Shown in pieces: positions 33,401-48,200 of a stretch of 64,000 bases of DNA (positions within the stretch are counted from its first letter, which is position 1; every line of letters starts with the position of its first letter). The DNA is taken from contig NC_060028.1 in NCBI RefSeq assembly GCF_021134715.1, positions 4,858,501 to 4,922,500 on the forward strand, written 5' to 3'. Source of the DNA: Daphnia pulex. Its lineage: Eukaryota > Arthropoda > Branchiopoda > Diplostraca > Daphniidae. A model generated the notes under the pieces. The model made no database searches. It was not told the origin of the DNA and saw nothing but the letters and a program-made list of their open reading frames with translations. The position numbers were made by a program, and so were the translations under genes.

Positions 33401-36400
33401 GTCCCCTCCGAAATTGCAATCGCTCCTTTCAGTCGCTGCCGTTTGCGCAACAGAAGGTTTTCTAATTCGTCGCTGATTCAATACGCTGCCATTAAATTGG
33501 TTTTTCTTTCTTTCCATTCTTTCTCTTTCTCTCTCTCTCTCTCTATCATCCACCATTTGCACTTGTGTGTCCCGCAGCACTCACCGGAGACGAGGCACAG
33601 AAACTTTAAGTTTGACTAGAATCCCTTTTTGAAAATGGCTGATGGAAAAGGTAATGAGAGGGAAAAGGGAGCTTATATAGCTCTACGTGTCATTGAAAAC
33701 AAATTTTGCGTCGAGGTAGCCTATATATACTATATTCATTGGTCTCCCTCCCGCTCGACGAGCATTAAATTAATCACGAAACGGATCCGCTCCCTGCATC
33801 TGCGGTTCACCAAACCTCTCACGAACCAGAAATGAAAGAGACAGGCGGGCCGGCTGCTGGACTAGAGCTGCTTCTGGACTTCACGAACCATTACTCTTTA
33901 CGGGAATATACCGACACTCCTACTTTGTGTGTACATGTTGGCCCAAGTTATTCCTATATAAAAACAAATGCTATTCTCAAACGTGGCCCACGTCGTATAT
34001 AGGCTACATGTCAGAATTAGATATAAGAGTTGTTGTTCACAAAAAAGTAAAATAAAATAAAAACTGGCTGATCGGGTGACGCCAGCAGCCCAACACTTTG
34101 CCAACACTCATATACCACATAGTCTAGTTTCAATGCCAGAAATTTGCGGTTTGGGGTGTTCCTTATTCCACCTTTTCTACGTGCACTTGATGCGCACAAT
34201 ATCCAGTATTTATGCGGTACATTTATGTAGTCTAGCTGCAGTATACTATGTGTACTACGTACCTCGTACACGGCGATAAGGATCTATATAGCACCGCTGG
34301 ATAAATATCGATCTCCAGCAGGCTTCCCGTCTCAAATGTATTTACACTAGATCTACACTCTTGTTTCTTGTATATCTTTCTTGTATGTATATATATATAT
34401 CTACCGTATATAAATATATATATACAGCAGAAACACTGTTTATCTGAGTGGAATCAAATTGTTGGATATAGAGTGGAGAGAAGAGAAGAGAGAGAGAAAG
34501 AGACTGAGGGAGAGAGGCGTTCTCTCAGGAGCGGGCGAAGAAGATGAGATGGGGTGTACAGCAGGGAGAGAGACACACACACACACACAAATCCTCACTA
34601 CATGTATACGTTGCTCTCATGCAATCTTAGCCACGTCCGATTCGATTTAGTTGGGGAAATGAGGTAGGTAACCCCCGGGGAGGAGGACTAGCCATTGACG
34701 TGACATGATCTGTCACCACCAAAACTCCATCATCCAGCCCTCCTCCGAAGTATTACGACAAGATCCATCGTCGGCCGGTGGGAGTATATAGAAGAGACCC
34801 AACAAACGTACCCAAGCAAGTACGTTCGCTTCTTTTCTTCGCTTAATACTCGACATCACCGTGGATACAAAAACCTGGGCCCCCGCACACTAGACTGGCT
34901 CTCCTCCGGCAGTCAACTTTGCCTACATCTCTTTGTGTGTCTGATTCATTTCGATCAACTTTCAGTCGAGACTTGAGGGTCGACTATATAGTTGAAAACC
35001 ACATCAACCACATTCTATCAATCCACAGCAGCAGCAGCCGAACTGCCATACTGTCCAATGGGATATTGCTCATAGACTCTAAGACTCTAAGAGTCATTTA
35101 TTTACCCAAAGATAACAGGAAATAGAGTGGATCCGCTCTACAGTTCTGACAATTTTGACAGACAAAAACTATAAACATCAGTTTTCAACCTTCCAAAAAA
35201 CTATCCAAAACTATTAAAAAGATCGGGCCTTTTTTTCTTTTTTCTTTTTTCTTTCATCAGTTGGAGCTATTTGGACGAGTTTGCGTAACTGCCAAGTTTG
35301 GCTGTGGCGCTCGGAAAATAACCTTTCACGATCTTGTTATTTAGTTTTTTAATTGCGTCCGCAGGTCCGCTCCGTGTTTTGAATATTTGGCAATAGAAAA
35401 AAAAAATATTCAGTCGTATCGTGTCTGTCGAGTATTTTGTTAAATAAACAAATAATTATAATTATAGAAATATTTTTCCCGACATTCATTCTGTCTGAAA
35501 TGTTAAGAATTCCGAAATGCAAGAAAAAAAACGCAATTTGAGTTCAGAATGTATCAGAGTACGATTAGATTTAATTCAAACATGTAATATCGTGTAATAT
35601 ACTTTAGGAACCGCTACTATAAAAAGATCTAGCCTGTGTTGTCAAAACGGTATAGCACAAGTAGAAGAGGTTATTTTCGTTGGTACTTATTGTTCTTTGA
35701 ACGGAATTAGCTTTGTGCGTGAATTCAGTCAAGTAGAACGGTAAGTTGTAACATAACTCATCTGTCAGGGTGTTCCGTCTATTACATAAAGCGAGGAATG
35801 AGATATGGGATCTTTTTTGTCTCGAAACATTTTAAGTATACAACGATAGAGAGTGTTGAACTGAACTGACGATGACCAAACCAAATTATCCAACACATGG
35901 GCTTAAGTATTCGCCTGACTGCTATATAGCTTTTATATAGGGCCTTAATTTTCGAACCACCAAGAATTCAAGAGGCAAAAAAAAGCACGTAGCTGCGCAT
36001 AGCTGGCCGGCGATATTGAGTTTATATTCTTGTGAAAAACCTTTATTTTATTTTTTATTCCCATTTTCTTCGTCCAAAAGTGTTGGCTGCCAGCCTTCCG
36101 TTTCACATCATTTGCTTATGCCGGGTTTAACGAATAGCCAATGGTATAAGGTAAGGCCCTATTGGATTTTCCAAGCGGAATTGATGAGTGCAAAGGGTGA
36201 GAGGGGCTGTGCAGTCATTGCGAAGTGTATAGGGACGTTGGCCGGCGCTGGTGCACTGGGCACGTGATTTATACGAAAAAATGGGGTGCAACTAAAGTTG
36301 AGTCGCGTTGTTAAATCAACTAGAGAGATATCAACTTATAGGGAGGAGTATTTAACAAGAATATTACAAACCTTAAAAGAAAAGGGCTCGGAAGGCGAAT

Positions 36401-39400
36401 AAAATAAAATAAAAGGCGAGAAGAGAGTCGAAAAGAAAAGAAAGAAAAAACAAAAAAGAATAAAGAAAAACAAAAAATAAGCGGCCCGAAAACTAAACGA
36501 ATTGGACAGAACGCGTTGTAAGTTGTAACCTACAGCGTTCAAAATGAAAATGAAGAAGAAGGAAAAAGAAAAAAGAAAAGAATAAGAAAAAAGGGCAAAA
36601 GAACACTTTGCCGTCTGGGCTGTATTATATACCTTCTTCTTCTTCTCCTCTTCTAGCTCTACGTTCTAAAAATAAAAAAGAATGAAAAATGTTTTATGAA
36701 GCAGCAAAGTTTGGAGAGAACCCTGAAACCGGTTTTTTTTTTGTCGGAGGGTGTAAAAAAGAACATAAATTGTGTCCTTATGGTCCCGACCAAAGCTGAC
36801 GGTGATGGCCTCCCATAATGAGACGCTTCGCACCAACTCATTTACTCCTCCTCAGAGTTTCAGACCCTCAGCCCCATCACATCCCAAAGCCTCAGCACTT
36901 TCCTTCTTTTTTTCTTATTCTTTTTTCGTTTTTTGTTTTATCCTTCTCTTATATTCTTCTTCTATTTTTTATTTTTTTTTTCAACTTGATTTCTTTTTGG
37001 GTACCTGCCTTCGCCAATAATCTTACGCCATTCTTTTATTATCACTTTGTTCTCTTTAGTCTTTAACCAAGACTTTGAAATCTCCCCCAAAATAAAAAAG
37101 TCCCATTTCCCACCTACCCGTCTAAACTTTCTTGATTGATCAAATTTACATAACGATTCAGATTGCCACGTTTGTCGTACTTTTTTTTAACCTCGGAATT
37201 ATGGTCTACCAATGACTGTGATGTTTTCCGATTTGTTTTTTTTTTAAGGGGGGGGGGATTGTGCGACAACTTATATAGGTGGCCATAAGTCGGTAGTTCA
37301 CGAGTGGTTCACGCGGAACTGCGGAAGAGGGCGAAATAAGATTGTCTATAAGAAACTCGTTGCGTCAAAGCGAGGGGTGGCGTAACGACGTTACCGTTCT
37401 ATATGTTCTACCTCCCCTTTTTTTTATATTACTGATGTGCTGTGGAGGCCGAATAGGAAATAGCCATTAACGATCTAGAGTATGTCGGTGCTACCCCTCG
37501 CTCTGTAGTCGCTAGTGCCAGTGTGTTGTTGAGGGAAATTGGCATTTACGTGGCGCTGATGAACTAAACCTCATCTTAAAGGCAATAAATCGACCAATAA
37601 CATTATGGTTTGATGGCTGAAACAACTGTTCCTCAGCGTAGTATTTATATATGTTATAACGTGTGCAATAGTTGACTTGTCTGTTATTCATCTAACTGCA
37701 CTTGCGACCAAGTTGGATACGGACTAAGGAGTTGCTGACCAATTTGAGGTGGGGACTGGGAAGGACAAGTACATCAAGTAGTACTTGTTTTGGGGATCGT
37801 AAAACACCTTATTGTAACTTTTATTATTTAACGATTTTCAATGAACCTGCCTTCTATTAGTGATGCCATTACATTTTTCAGAATGTTTGAATTAATGCGC
37901 AATATTTTTCACGTCACTCGAATGTTGAATATGGCTCGAGTTAAAAGTAGAGTATATATTCTAAAAAAAACTATCCCACGAAATGTTAAACGGATTTAAT
38001 TTCCTTGTGCCCTCAAATTTGAATATATGAAGACTATAATAATAAAACTGCTGCTCTTGCTCCCTGTTTTGATGGTAGGCGGTAGGGTAGGGGGAGATCT
38101 CGGCAAGAATAAAAAGTTTGATCAAATTTTCGAAAGAAAAGCCAAGCGATGACCTTTTTCTGGCCCTGTGTGTATTTCCCTTGGAACCCTTGATCCGTTG
38201 TTACTTTTTTACGACTACCAACCCACTCATATATATATTTATACATATATATACATGGTGTAACAAACAAATCGTCGTGTTTCGGGGGGGAAACCAAGAA
38301 ATACTTACCACCGCTCCCCTCAACCACCACCAACCCCCACGTCCCACGTCCCATATCCCGCCTCCCTATAGCAGCGATTCAGCAGGGCGCAGTGATACAG
38401 AAGATGTGGAGACATGAAAAAGATCAATCAACATGAACAAGAGGAATAGTCCCCGGAGTGCAGTGAACAAGTGCTCTCGTATCAAATGCCACCAACTGTT
38501 ACGAATTTTAGATCGGGAAATCACCAGGCGATTGTTCAATGCCGGTCCTGGACTCCTGGTCCACATGTGCATTTGGTGTTTGTTCCATGAGCTCGTTGTT
38601 ATAGACGGACCAGCTTCCCTCATCACCATATCACAATAACTATAACAGTATAAACATTTACTTTTTTTTGTACGGAACTTTTTTATTTCGTCTCCACTAG
38701 AAAACGACAGCAATTTTTGGAGCTTTAAATAATTATATTTTAAATAATTTGGCTCGAAAATGGATGTTTTGGCAATATATTTATTTTTAGAGTGCACCTT
38801 GTCGTTTATTGATTGCACGCTATGTTAAGTAAACAATAACATTATGGTGTGATTTAAAAAGGTCGTGTTTTACAGAAACATTTAACTCCGCACTTAAATA
38901 TTATTTAAAGAAAATGCTGAATCGGTATAGGAAATGTCGATGATTTCTTATGGGCAGAATGCGTTGAGTAAAGTTGATAAAAGTGCATTATTCTACTTGG
39001 AAATTGTCGATAGATTGTGGGCTGCCGATGCCATCTCCGTAAGATGGGATGTGGAAGCGGAAAAATCACGTATGTAATAGGGTTCCAAAACTCAATCTAC
39101 GGAGCAAGGCAACCGCAAAACACGATTTGGGCAAGTTTTTCTTCCGTTTGATATCGATTGGGAAAAGAGGCAGCACAGCAGCTCGCAGCAGCAGCAGGGG
39201 AGGCAGGGGGGAGGGAGGATTTAAGTTTGACCTTATTCATGATTTTTCCATGAGTATATATTCTTATGTAATATGCGCTGTGCAGTAATAGAACGCAGTA
39301 ATAACTGGCAGTCGCAGAATCGCTATATATTTTATCGCCAGCGATAATTGCGCAGCTTATCACTTTATCAGCGGCCACGGTGAGAATGTACGAACGCGTA

Positions 39401-39698
39401 TACAATGAAAGTCAAGAAAGTCTCAATTTTAACCGACCAAGTTGTAAAACGCCACAAAAAGTCTTTGCGATTTATTGTAGGGTTACCGAAATGTATATCA
39501 CTGTAGAGCCAAGTTAACATCTTCTTCCTTTTACGCGGAGCCAATAAGGAGTTAAGGACGAGAGCTTGTTTGAAATAAAGAAAAAAAAGAAAAAAGTTGC
39601 CTGGAATATATACTGCGAAGATCTAGTAAATCAAAGGGAGAGATCGGGCGTGTAGATAGTGTCTAGTGAAACAGCAGTCAAGTCGAAAAAGTTGATGT

Positions 39699-39736
<38 letters not shown>

Positions 39737-42700
39737 TGCGCTGCGTGATGCGTGTGCTGTTGTACGTATATATCTAGCAAAAGCGGGAAGAAGGGTGGCA
39801 CCCTGAGCGATTTGTAGAGACCGATAACGATTTTCCAACCCGGCGATTCGTAATAAGCTCACCCACAATCTCTCTCTCTCTGCTCTCCTCCCATGTTATG
39901 ACTGCAATCCTCTCTCATCCGCTCTCTTCCGCTCTTGCAGAGCAGCCAGCATCAGCCATTGCCCGGCTCTGTAGGGACGAGAGAGAGAGAGACAGACGAA
40001 TTCGTTTCGATTGCCAGCAGAGGAGAGGGTGATTAGCTTCGCCAACGATCTTCTACGGAATCGTGATGATGCAACCGAGTTGATATTATATATATATATT
40101 TTTCTTTTCCAGACTTAAGCAGCGCACAATGCTGAAATATATATATAAAAGTATATGTGAGATCCAAAAGGCGAAGGACGGAAAGGCTCTTTATATTGTA
40201 TACCCACGGACAATCCTTTTTTTTAATACTGCGGGATTCCGAGCTCGCTGATGGATCGCTTACGTGTCTCACATATTAAAGCGCTTGCCAGTTGTTTTGG
40301 AAATTTCTGAACTCTACAACGCAGCCAAGTATGATATACATTTATCTTATTATTGAATGTTGAGACTTCTGACCAACATTGAGGTTTCATTATTTAAGTG
40401 TGGGCAATCGTGCCACTAGTCCAGGTTATTTTCCTTTTTCTTGTGTTTCAAGTTACCATCGCAGGGTGATGTCGGGTGAACGTAAAGAAGGGTCAAAATG
40501 GGAAAAGGTATAAAAATCAACTTTTTTGTTTCTCTCTCTTTTTCCTTTTTTTGTTTTTTTGTTTTCCTTCTCCCCCCCCCCCCCCCAGTCGGGGTATAAG
40601 GTGGTCAAGAAATGTTTCCCACTGAGTGCCGACTATCCCCTGGTCGCTATGGACTCTCAAAGACCATCGCTGCCCGTGATTAATGGACCCTTGGCTCACT
40701 TTTTATGTTCTACAACGTTGTGTTTTCCCTCCGATACACGGCTACGTTCCACCACCACCATCCTTATCCTGGCCTCGAGTTAGGTTTCTCGATGTTAACC
40801 ACCTAGTTATGTTCCTTTCAATAACGACAACCGTCACCTATGTCATTTTTGGAGTTGAAAACGGAGCCAAAGTTAACCCTCTCGTCTAGTTGCGTCGTTA
40901 CAAGAAAAGACAACGTTTCCGAAAGAAAAATAAAAAAGTGCGAGAATTTTATTTCTTTTTCAAGATTCAATAGTATAATGCGTTAAATTCATGCATTATA
41001 ATTTTTAATACTTAAAATCTACCGATAAGACTATTGGTGAAAAACCAATCGGAAATGAGAGTTGGCGTATTGGGTCGTATTGAAAAATAGTGGGCCATGT
41101 CGATAGATCTCCTGTAGCCTACAATTCGGTAAGCATCTGTTGATGGTCAGCAGATGGGAAGCGACTCCTTTTTTCTAACCTCTGACCCGCAATCACCTCC
41201 GACCAATATATCTTTCAGGAACTGAACTATCGCCAGTTTTTTCTTATTTTTTTGACTTACAAACTACTACGGACAGGTTTCCCTTCTTTAGGGGAAAAGG
41301 CCGACCGAGGCCGACCGTCACGGACTCATTGTCTTTCTCACTCCCTCTTCCTTTTACTTGTAAAGTGCCGAAAATAACAGTTATATAAATCTTTGAAACG
41401 GAAACCCCCAGTGCTGGAAAAACGGAAAACTATCAAGTCAGATCAGAAGAATAAGACCCAGCAAGCCCGCGCAGCTCGCAGCCCGCTCATGAGGTCATGA
41501 ACATCGAACAAAGTTCACTAGGTGGAAGATATGACGTCTGTCGGATGAAGTCAGACTGTTTATATATACTTCCGACGAGAAGGTCACTTGAATTCTTGAC
41601 CTGCGAAATGTAAGAAAAACGAAATAACAAACTAAGAAATCTAAACTGTACGTGATTCTCTTTTCCCTGTTTTTCAATGTGTATTTTCGAGATTTACTTT
41701 AGATTTAGCATTTCGTCCTAATTCAATCGATGAACTGATGGGAGTTTTTTTTGTTTTTCTGTTAATTTTGCCTCTTTTCCTTGGCAGATGGATGAATCGG
41801 AGACTGCGAGAAAATTCAAATCGTAGGTCTAACGAAGTTTTGGAGAGTGTCCTGATGGGGAAATAATAAAGAGAGCTGCATGACAATCTCGCGAAAATGT
41901 CCAGACTCGAAGTGGATTGGTAGGTTATTCGTCTGATTGCGATTGCCAACCATCACAACTGTTTCCTCTTCTACGCGCACTCCTCCATGCAAATATTATT
42001 ACGACGTTGAGTTTTATAAGAGAATTACCATACACGAGCTATAGAGGGAGGTGGGGGGGGGGGTGGTCGTCCCTACAGCAAGTGGACTAAAAGGCTCAAC
42101 GAGATTATCTGTTCTGGATAGATTTTGGGGGACAGGGGTAATAACTTCCTATCCGACGACAAGTCAGAGCGAGGACGGACAATTGCGTTAGTCCTTCCAA
42201 TTCTCACTTTGGCTATGGGCGGGCGTGTGCGCGCTGTACTTAGACATACAAGCTATTTGAACATGAATAAATAGCCACGGGTGCTCTTCGAAAGTAAATA
42301 CGGCGCGTATATATACGCTGCGTACATATACAGCATACACGTTATTCACATTGGTCGATGGTCGACAAAGTCGAGACATTTCCTGAGAATAAAAAAGTAA
42401 AGGGAAAATCACGGGAGTAATACACTGTATAGCTAACGCTATAACCGCAAAAAGATAAAAAAAGAAAGAAAAGAAAAACTAAATCACCCGCGCATGTGAA
42501 CTCGCCGGCTAGGAATCGGGAAACACACATCTGTGGAATAGTAATATATATACCGACCGCCGCCGTCATAAAGAATCACCAACACTATTTTGAGTTTTTT
42601 TGGGGTTTTTTGTTTTATTTTTCTTCTTTTCTTGTCGGAATCGAGAGAGAGTGAGCAACTCATATTTACAACTTTGACAACACCCATATCTTCTCAGTTG

Positions 42701-44380
42701 TAGATGTTCTTGGTGTTGTTGGCTTGAGAATATTACCACAAAAAAAAACAGAATTCGTTTTAGAAAAAGAAAGTCTATTTGGACTTTGACTGGAACAAAA
42801 AGGAGTTGAATATAAGTTAAGGGAAACTCAACACCGTATAAATTTCCCGATACTTCAGCTCTTAATCGACAAGGATTTCTTTTGGGAAAAAAAAAAAAAT
42901 CTAAAATAAAGGTGAAATTGAAGTTTATGTACATATAGAAGAAGCAGCAGCAGCAGCAGCACTGGGGGGAAGAGGGGAAAGAAAAAAGGAAGCTGACTGC
43001 TGCTGATGCCTAGATGTAAAGACGCCCGAGACTCCTGTGGCGGCGAGTCGAGTCGAACTCCCACAGTGACACGAAGCTGCGATTTAAAAAGAAGAAGGAA
43101 TAAGAAAGAAAGAAACAACCGAGAGAGAGAGAGAGAGAGAGAGGAATATAAGAAAAGGCATCTGAAGTTCTCTCAACTCCTCGAATTACGGGACTTCTGT
43201 TGTCGGTAGCGTCTGATGGTCTGCGGGTGTCCAACAGCTTCAGTATATTCTACTTACAATAAACCCCCCCGAACAAAAGAAAACTAGAGAATGCATATTT
43301 CTTTTTTTCCAACCTATTAGGCCTTTGCCTCCTTGCCCAGTGTGGAAACGAGGATTATTGTGATGCCTAGACAACCCGAGACCAGTTATAAAGCATGCGA
43401 AACATAGTGTCTCTATTATCTGTTATATACAGGCCTAATAATCTTGTATCGCACGAAGATGACGTGTATATATAAGAAAAGATACAGAAGGAGTTTTGAA
43501 TAAATCGACGCTTTATTTCCTCATGTAGCATACACATGGAAAAGAACGGACCCAATGAATTTGGCGCTGATGCTGGCGCAAGACTTTCTTTTTAAAAATA
43601 AAACAAAAACTGGAGAATTGAATATGGAATATTTAATAGTTGTGTGTTTGTTTTTTGTTTTGTTTTTTGTTTTGTTTTTTGTTTTTTTTTGGCTAAAAAA
43701 ATATTTGAAACTGGGTTGTTGAGGAAACAAAACAACACCCAAAAAGAGACGAATCAAGCGCATGCATAAACATATCCAAACTTGGATATAAATACACACC
43801 AGAGAAACATGGAAGAAATAAAAAAAAGTCAAAAATAAAGAAAATAAATTCAAAAAGGGAAACAAGGTACACACAGAAGAAGGACCCCCTACTGCTGGCT
43901 TATTCTGGTTCGGAATAAAAAGCAAGTGGCCGCACAAAAGGGAAAGAGAAACCTGCTGTTCGATGATACATAGAATTTAAAAACCTCTGGTGTCTCAGAC
44001 GGTTAGGCCTATGTGTGGTTTGCTTTGCTTTCAATATATATCTTCGGGAAACACGAGTACTATTGTGTTCATTTGAAATGCACGGTAATATTCTTGTGTA
44101 TGCCGAAAGCGTCTTCATTTCAGCAAGTTTTGACAGCATCCTCGATTTGTAGGAAACACTGGTCACCTGGATTTATTCACATATTCACATAAAATGTGGG
44201 CCACAATTTTCTCCATTTCAACTCACCCCGCAAAACCCCGCATCTCTTTGTTGAAAATGTTAAGTTAAAGCCAACGGCATGGTTCAGTGAAGAAACGAAT
44301 CAAATAAAAATTCAAATAGGAAGTCCAAGTCATCAACAATGCGATGATATTTTTATTTGAAAATTTCTCTCGTATAGGTA
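30460..44380. other. Gene-free interval with simple repeats
   Basis: No exon with recognisable protein similarity was found on either strand. The interval holds (CT)n at 31074-31092, (GA)n at 32500-32515, (CT)n at 33522-33544, an AT-rich palindromic tract near 34385-34430, (GT)n at 39703-39733, a run of 15 C at 40572-40586, G11 at 42053-42063, (GA)n at 43121-43143 and (GTTTT)n near 43645-43690. Open frames here are mostly encoded by these tracts. Confidence 0.5.
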
Positions 44381-44389
44381 GGCTGTACG

Positions 44390-45270
44390 CGTATGTTTAA
44401 CAATAAGTACATTGAGGTAGTAGGCCTATATCCAATGGTGGAAACACCATGTGGATTAAGAGAAATTTCAGGAGAAATGATTAAACTGTTCGAACTAGCT
44501 ATTTCATGTCCGCCAGAAAAATTCACCATCCGTTATATATCTACCCTCCAACTATTTCGCAGTTATCGTATTTTTAAATTTCCCAATAGTTTATAGCTTT
44601 GTGTGTTTCAGCAGATCGAAATATTTTCAAACTTCAGTATTTATTTTTGGGCGGGTGTAAATGTGAAGAAGCCGATAAATTCTATTTTATATATACCTCA
44701 CAAATTCAAATCCACCCAAAAATCCAAGTGGAAACAGCCTATTCCGTGAACGACTCTACCAGTCTACCAGCAGCCGAAGGTTCCATCTTCCTTTTAACAT
44801 CAATTTTCCAATTGGGCGCGACAAATTCGATCTTGCCTACCGAAAGATCGGGTTGGTTGGAAAAGGATTGCAATCCCAAAAGATATTGCAGACCCCAAGA
44901 ATTCAATGTTTTCGTTTTGTTTGACTCGGTTCCTCGAATAGTTACATCGCTTATCGACTTGTGCATATTCAAATAATAAAACATTCCGATGAGAGTAGTG
45001 CCGTATATAATATACGTTCATGAAGTTTCTTTTGTTTGTAAGAGTAGCGAGCCAAACAATGGAAAGGGAAAGAAAGAGGGATCTGTAGAAGCCCACAAGC
45101 CCGGTCGGCGATGGCTATCTCTTTTGTGTCTAACTGTGAGTGCATTGTGCGAGTACCGCTGTATACCCGATATGTATAAACACCAAAAAGATAGTATTTA
45201 GCCACCACGCCCATGGAAAATCCGATCGTATTGGGAGTTCCCGTCATTTTTGAGCCGCTGCATATCAATG
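44390..45270. other. Cluster of overlapping open frames, identity unknown
   Basis: Several unrelated frames stay open together, on the plus strand at 44393-44596 and 44599-44976 and on the minus strand at 44739-44984, 44800-45096 and 44969-45268. None has a recognisable domain. The minus frame at 44739-44984 reads like ordinary protein (mixed charge, few low-complexity runs), so a decayed gene fragment is possible. No splice pattern or homologue could be established. Confidence 0.15.
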
Positions 45271-48200
45271 ATGTGGATACATATCAATGTATTTATTATT
45301 TTGCGGTCGTAGCTAACTCTTTTTGGCAAAAGGTATAGAGAATGGCGCAACATTAAATTTTTTTTTTACATTACGTTTCAATGTTGACTGAATAATATTT
45401 TCTTCCTATTTTAATTTGTTTAACTTCATATGATCTTATCGTCATCTAATATTTCTTATATGGCTGCAGCTGGTAACCTATTGGCGGTAGCATTTGACGT
45501 TTTTCTTTTGTTTTCTTTTCGAAGGGTTTTCGCTTCCTTTTAGCTGTGAATGAACTTGAATTGCATTGTTTCAGCCTTTTTCAGGTTGGCTTTTTCGATC
45601 GACAATAAATATTACTCGACAAAAACAGATCGAGACAGGTTAACACCCTCGCTGGCATGGGAACCAATAGAAAACGGGCTAAAAACTCGCTGCAAAGGAA
45701 ATGTAATCGCCCTGGCAACAAGCCAGCAGAGTCTTCTTAGCTTCGTTGGCTCTCCAACGAGTAATCTTCAGTCGACTTTTTACGGTGTACAATATGCGTT
45801 CTTCAAAAAGAAACGACGTCGCCATGACAACCTCCTTTGCCAAATATTGACTAGTCCTCCCCGTCCCTTTATATTCTTAGTAAAAAAAAATATATATATA
45901 CTACATAAAAAGAAGAAGAAGAAAAAAAAAGAAAAGAGAAAAGGGCGGAGAGAGCGAGAAGAGGGGGAGGCAAAAGAAAGAGAAGATTAAGGAAGAAAAA
46001 GACGAGAATAATCTGATAGCTTCTATTCCTGCTAAAGGCTGCTATACAAAGACTTTGTCGAGCATTTATTTTTCCCGAAATTTTTCGGATACAATTAAAA
46101 GATTAAAAACAAATGCAATAGAAGGTTCATAAATGGAAAGTTTATGTATTTGAAAAGTGAAAATAGACGATGTTATTAGTCTTATAGGCTACTCATACTA
46201 TATAATATTGCAAATGAATTTGAATGGCCGATCTAAACACTATTCATCACAAGGTAGCGTACACATGAACATTTTATAATTAAGATTACGATACAACAAT
46301 GAAGAGAAGAGAAAAAATGGAAAGAATTGTAACAGTGGCCGTATATATTTACCTTTTTGGCGACATGATTTACATATTTGATTAAGTGAATAACTCGTGG
46401 TTCGAATGGTACAAAAGACATGTGGATACAACTTTGGAGAGCTCCAGAAGGTCAGCAGTGAATAAAAGAAAAAATCTGACATCAATAGCCTCAAATTAAT
46501 TTAAAAATCGCTGCTCTTCCAAGCCAAGAATTCTACATATTCTTTATCATCATATTCCCTGTCTCGTAAATGTCGCTTTCAAAACTTATACTGACAACCC
46601 CATCTTGATGGCCTTGTTTTGATTGTCAGTATTGCTAAGATTACTCGTCATCTCTCGCTCATTAAATTGTTTCGAGTCAAACTTTGTTACAGAGCCAATA
46701 GGCTTGTGTTTTTTTCTTCGTCAGTTATTTTGTAATGTATTCTTATCAGTCTCTCTTGTTACATACACAAAATATCGCACAAGATGAATTTTTCTTCCAT
46801 CGAGAAGTAAATACTTTTCAGAGGCTACTGGATACAAACGAAAAATGATTAACGAGTTTTGTTTTCCTCCTCAATTCTTGACATTTTGTGGTGCATCGTT
46901 TCGTAAGGATTTCGCGGTGGTGCGCACGAGAGAAACGCTGTGCGGCATTTCGAACCTGCGTTCCAGTATTGATTGAAAATTTCACGTTGAAATCGAACCA
47001 AGATTTTGTAGTTCTTTTCTTTACTTTTTTTTATTTATTTATTTATTTTTTCAAATTGTCAAATATGTCAAATGTAAAAGAAGAAAAAATCTCGACTTCA
47101 TTATAACTGTATAAACCTACTAGCCTTTTAAACAGTTGTTGGGAGTTGGCCCCAACTTTCCGTTCTTCTACGTCGTGATTTAACACGTATTAAACATGTA
47201 TTAAACATGTCTGCTGTTGTCAACTTGTCAGTTGAACCAACCAAGATTTCTCAACTGCATACAGGGAGGTAGTAGGTACCTAGTCTACGTATATAGTACG
47301 TACCAGTAGCAGTATAGCTATATACTTGTTTGGCTTCAAGCATATTCCTGATGTGACATATGAGTTTTTGTCGGTTTTCTTTCCTTGCCTTTGAGTTTTC
47401 TCAACTTCAGAAATACTTTGGAGACGGCCGTAGAGTTTCGAACGCTCAAAACAAAATGCAAAGTTTTAGTTGATTTTAGTTATGAAGAGCGTCCATAGGT
47501 AGAGGGAAGGTCACACGTGTTAAGCACTGGGTGTATACAATGCATATTTGGTGTCGAGTTTGGCCGTCAGTCCCAGTATACCTGGCATGTTGGGTTCGCT
47601 TCGCTCTACGCTTTCGTTTGGTTCGTTTGGTTGGTTTGGTTCGTCTGTTCGTCTGTGCATGCATTGGTATCTAGTTTTGTGGTGTTTGCCTGTTTAGGGC
47701 TGTGTGTGTGTGCGCGTCTGCACCAATGTTGTGTGTGCGCGCGTAACTCTGCACGTATTCCGGCCGGGCCGGGCCGGGCCGGCATGTCTCTCGTCGTCGA
47801 CTCTTGTGTTTCTCTGTTCAATGTCTGAGCTGCATTTATCCCGAGGGAGTCACCAATCACGCTCTTTCCAAATGGAAACGTCAGTCGGTATCCTCCCCTT
47901 TGCGTGACTAGGCCGCATTCTTCTCTTCTCTACTCCACCTCCATCCTATTTCTCTTTTGTTTCCCGCTCTATCCACCAGCCACCATCACCCAGCACTATC
48001 TCCTTCTCTCGCCTTCTCTCTCCTTCTCTCTCTCATCGATTCTATATTTTTTTTCTTTTCGTCTTTTTGTTTTTTTTTGTTTTTTTCTCTTTTATATTCT
48101 TTCCACACGAAGTCGAAAGTATCAAAGAATAGTGTGTGTGTATCTTGTGTGCAATGGCATTTTCTCTCAATAACAACACACACTCACACACACCTTCCTT

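Noticed and set aside
47262..47285. let-7-like microRNA (12-base match GAGGTAGTAGGT)
   Set aside because: The match ends after twelve bases, and no complementary star arm follows within hairpin distance.
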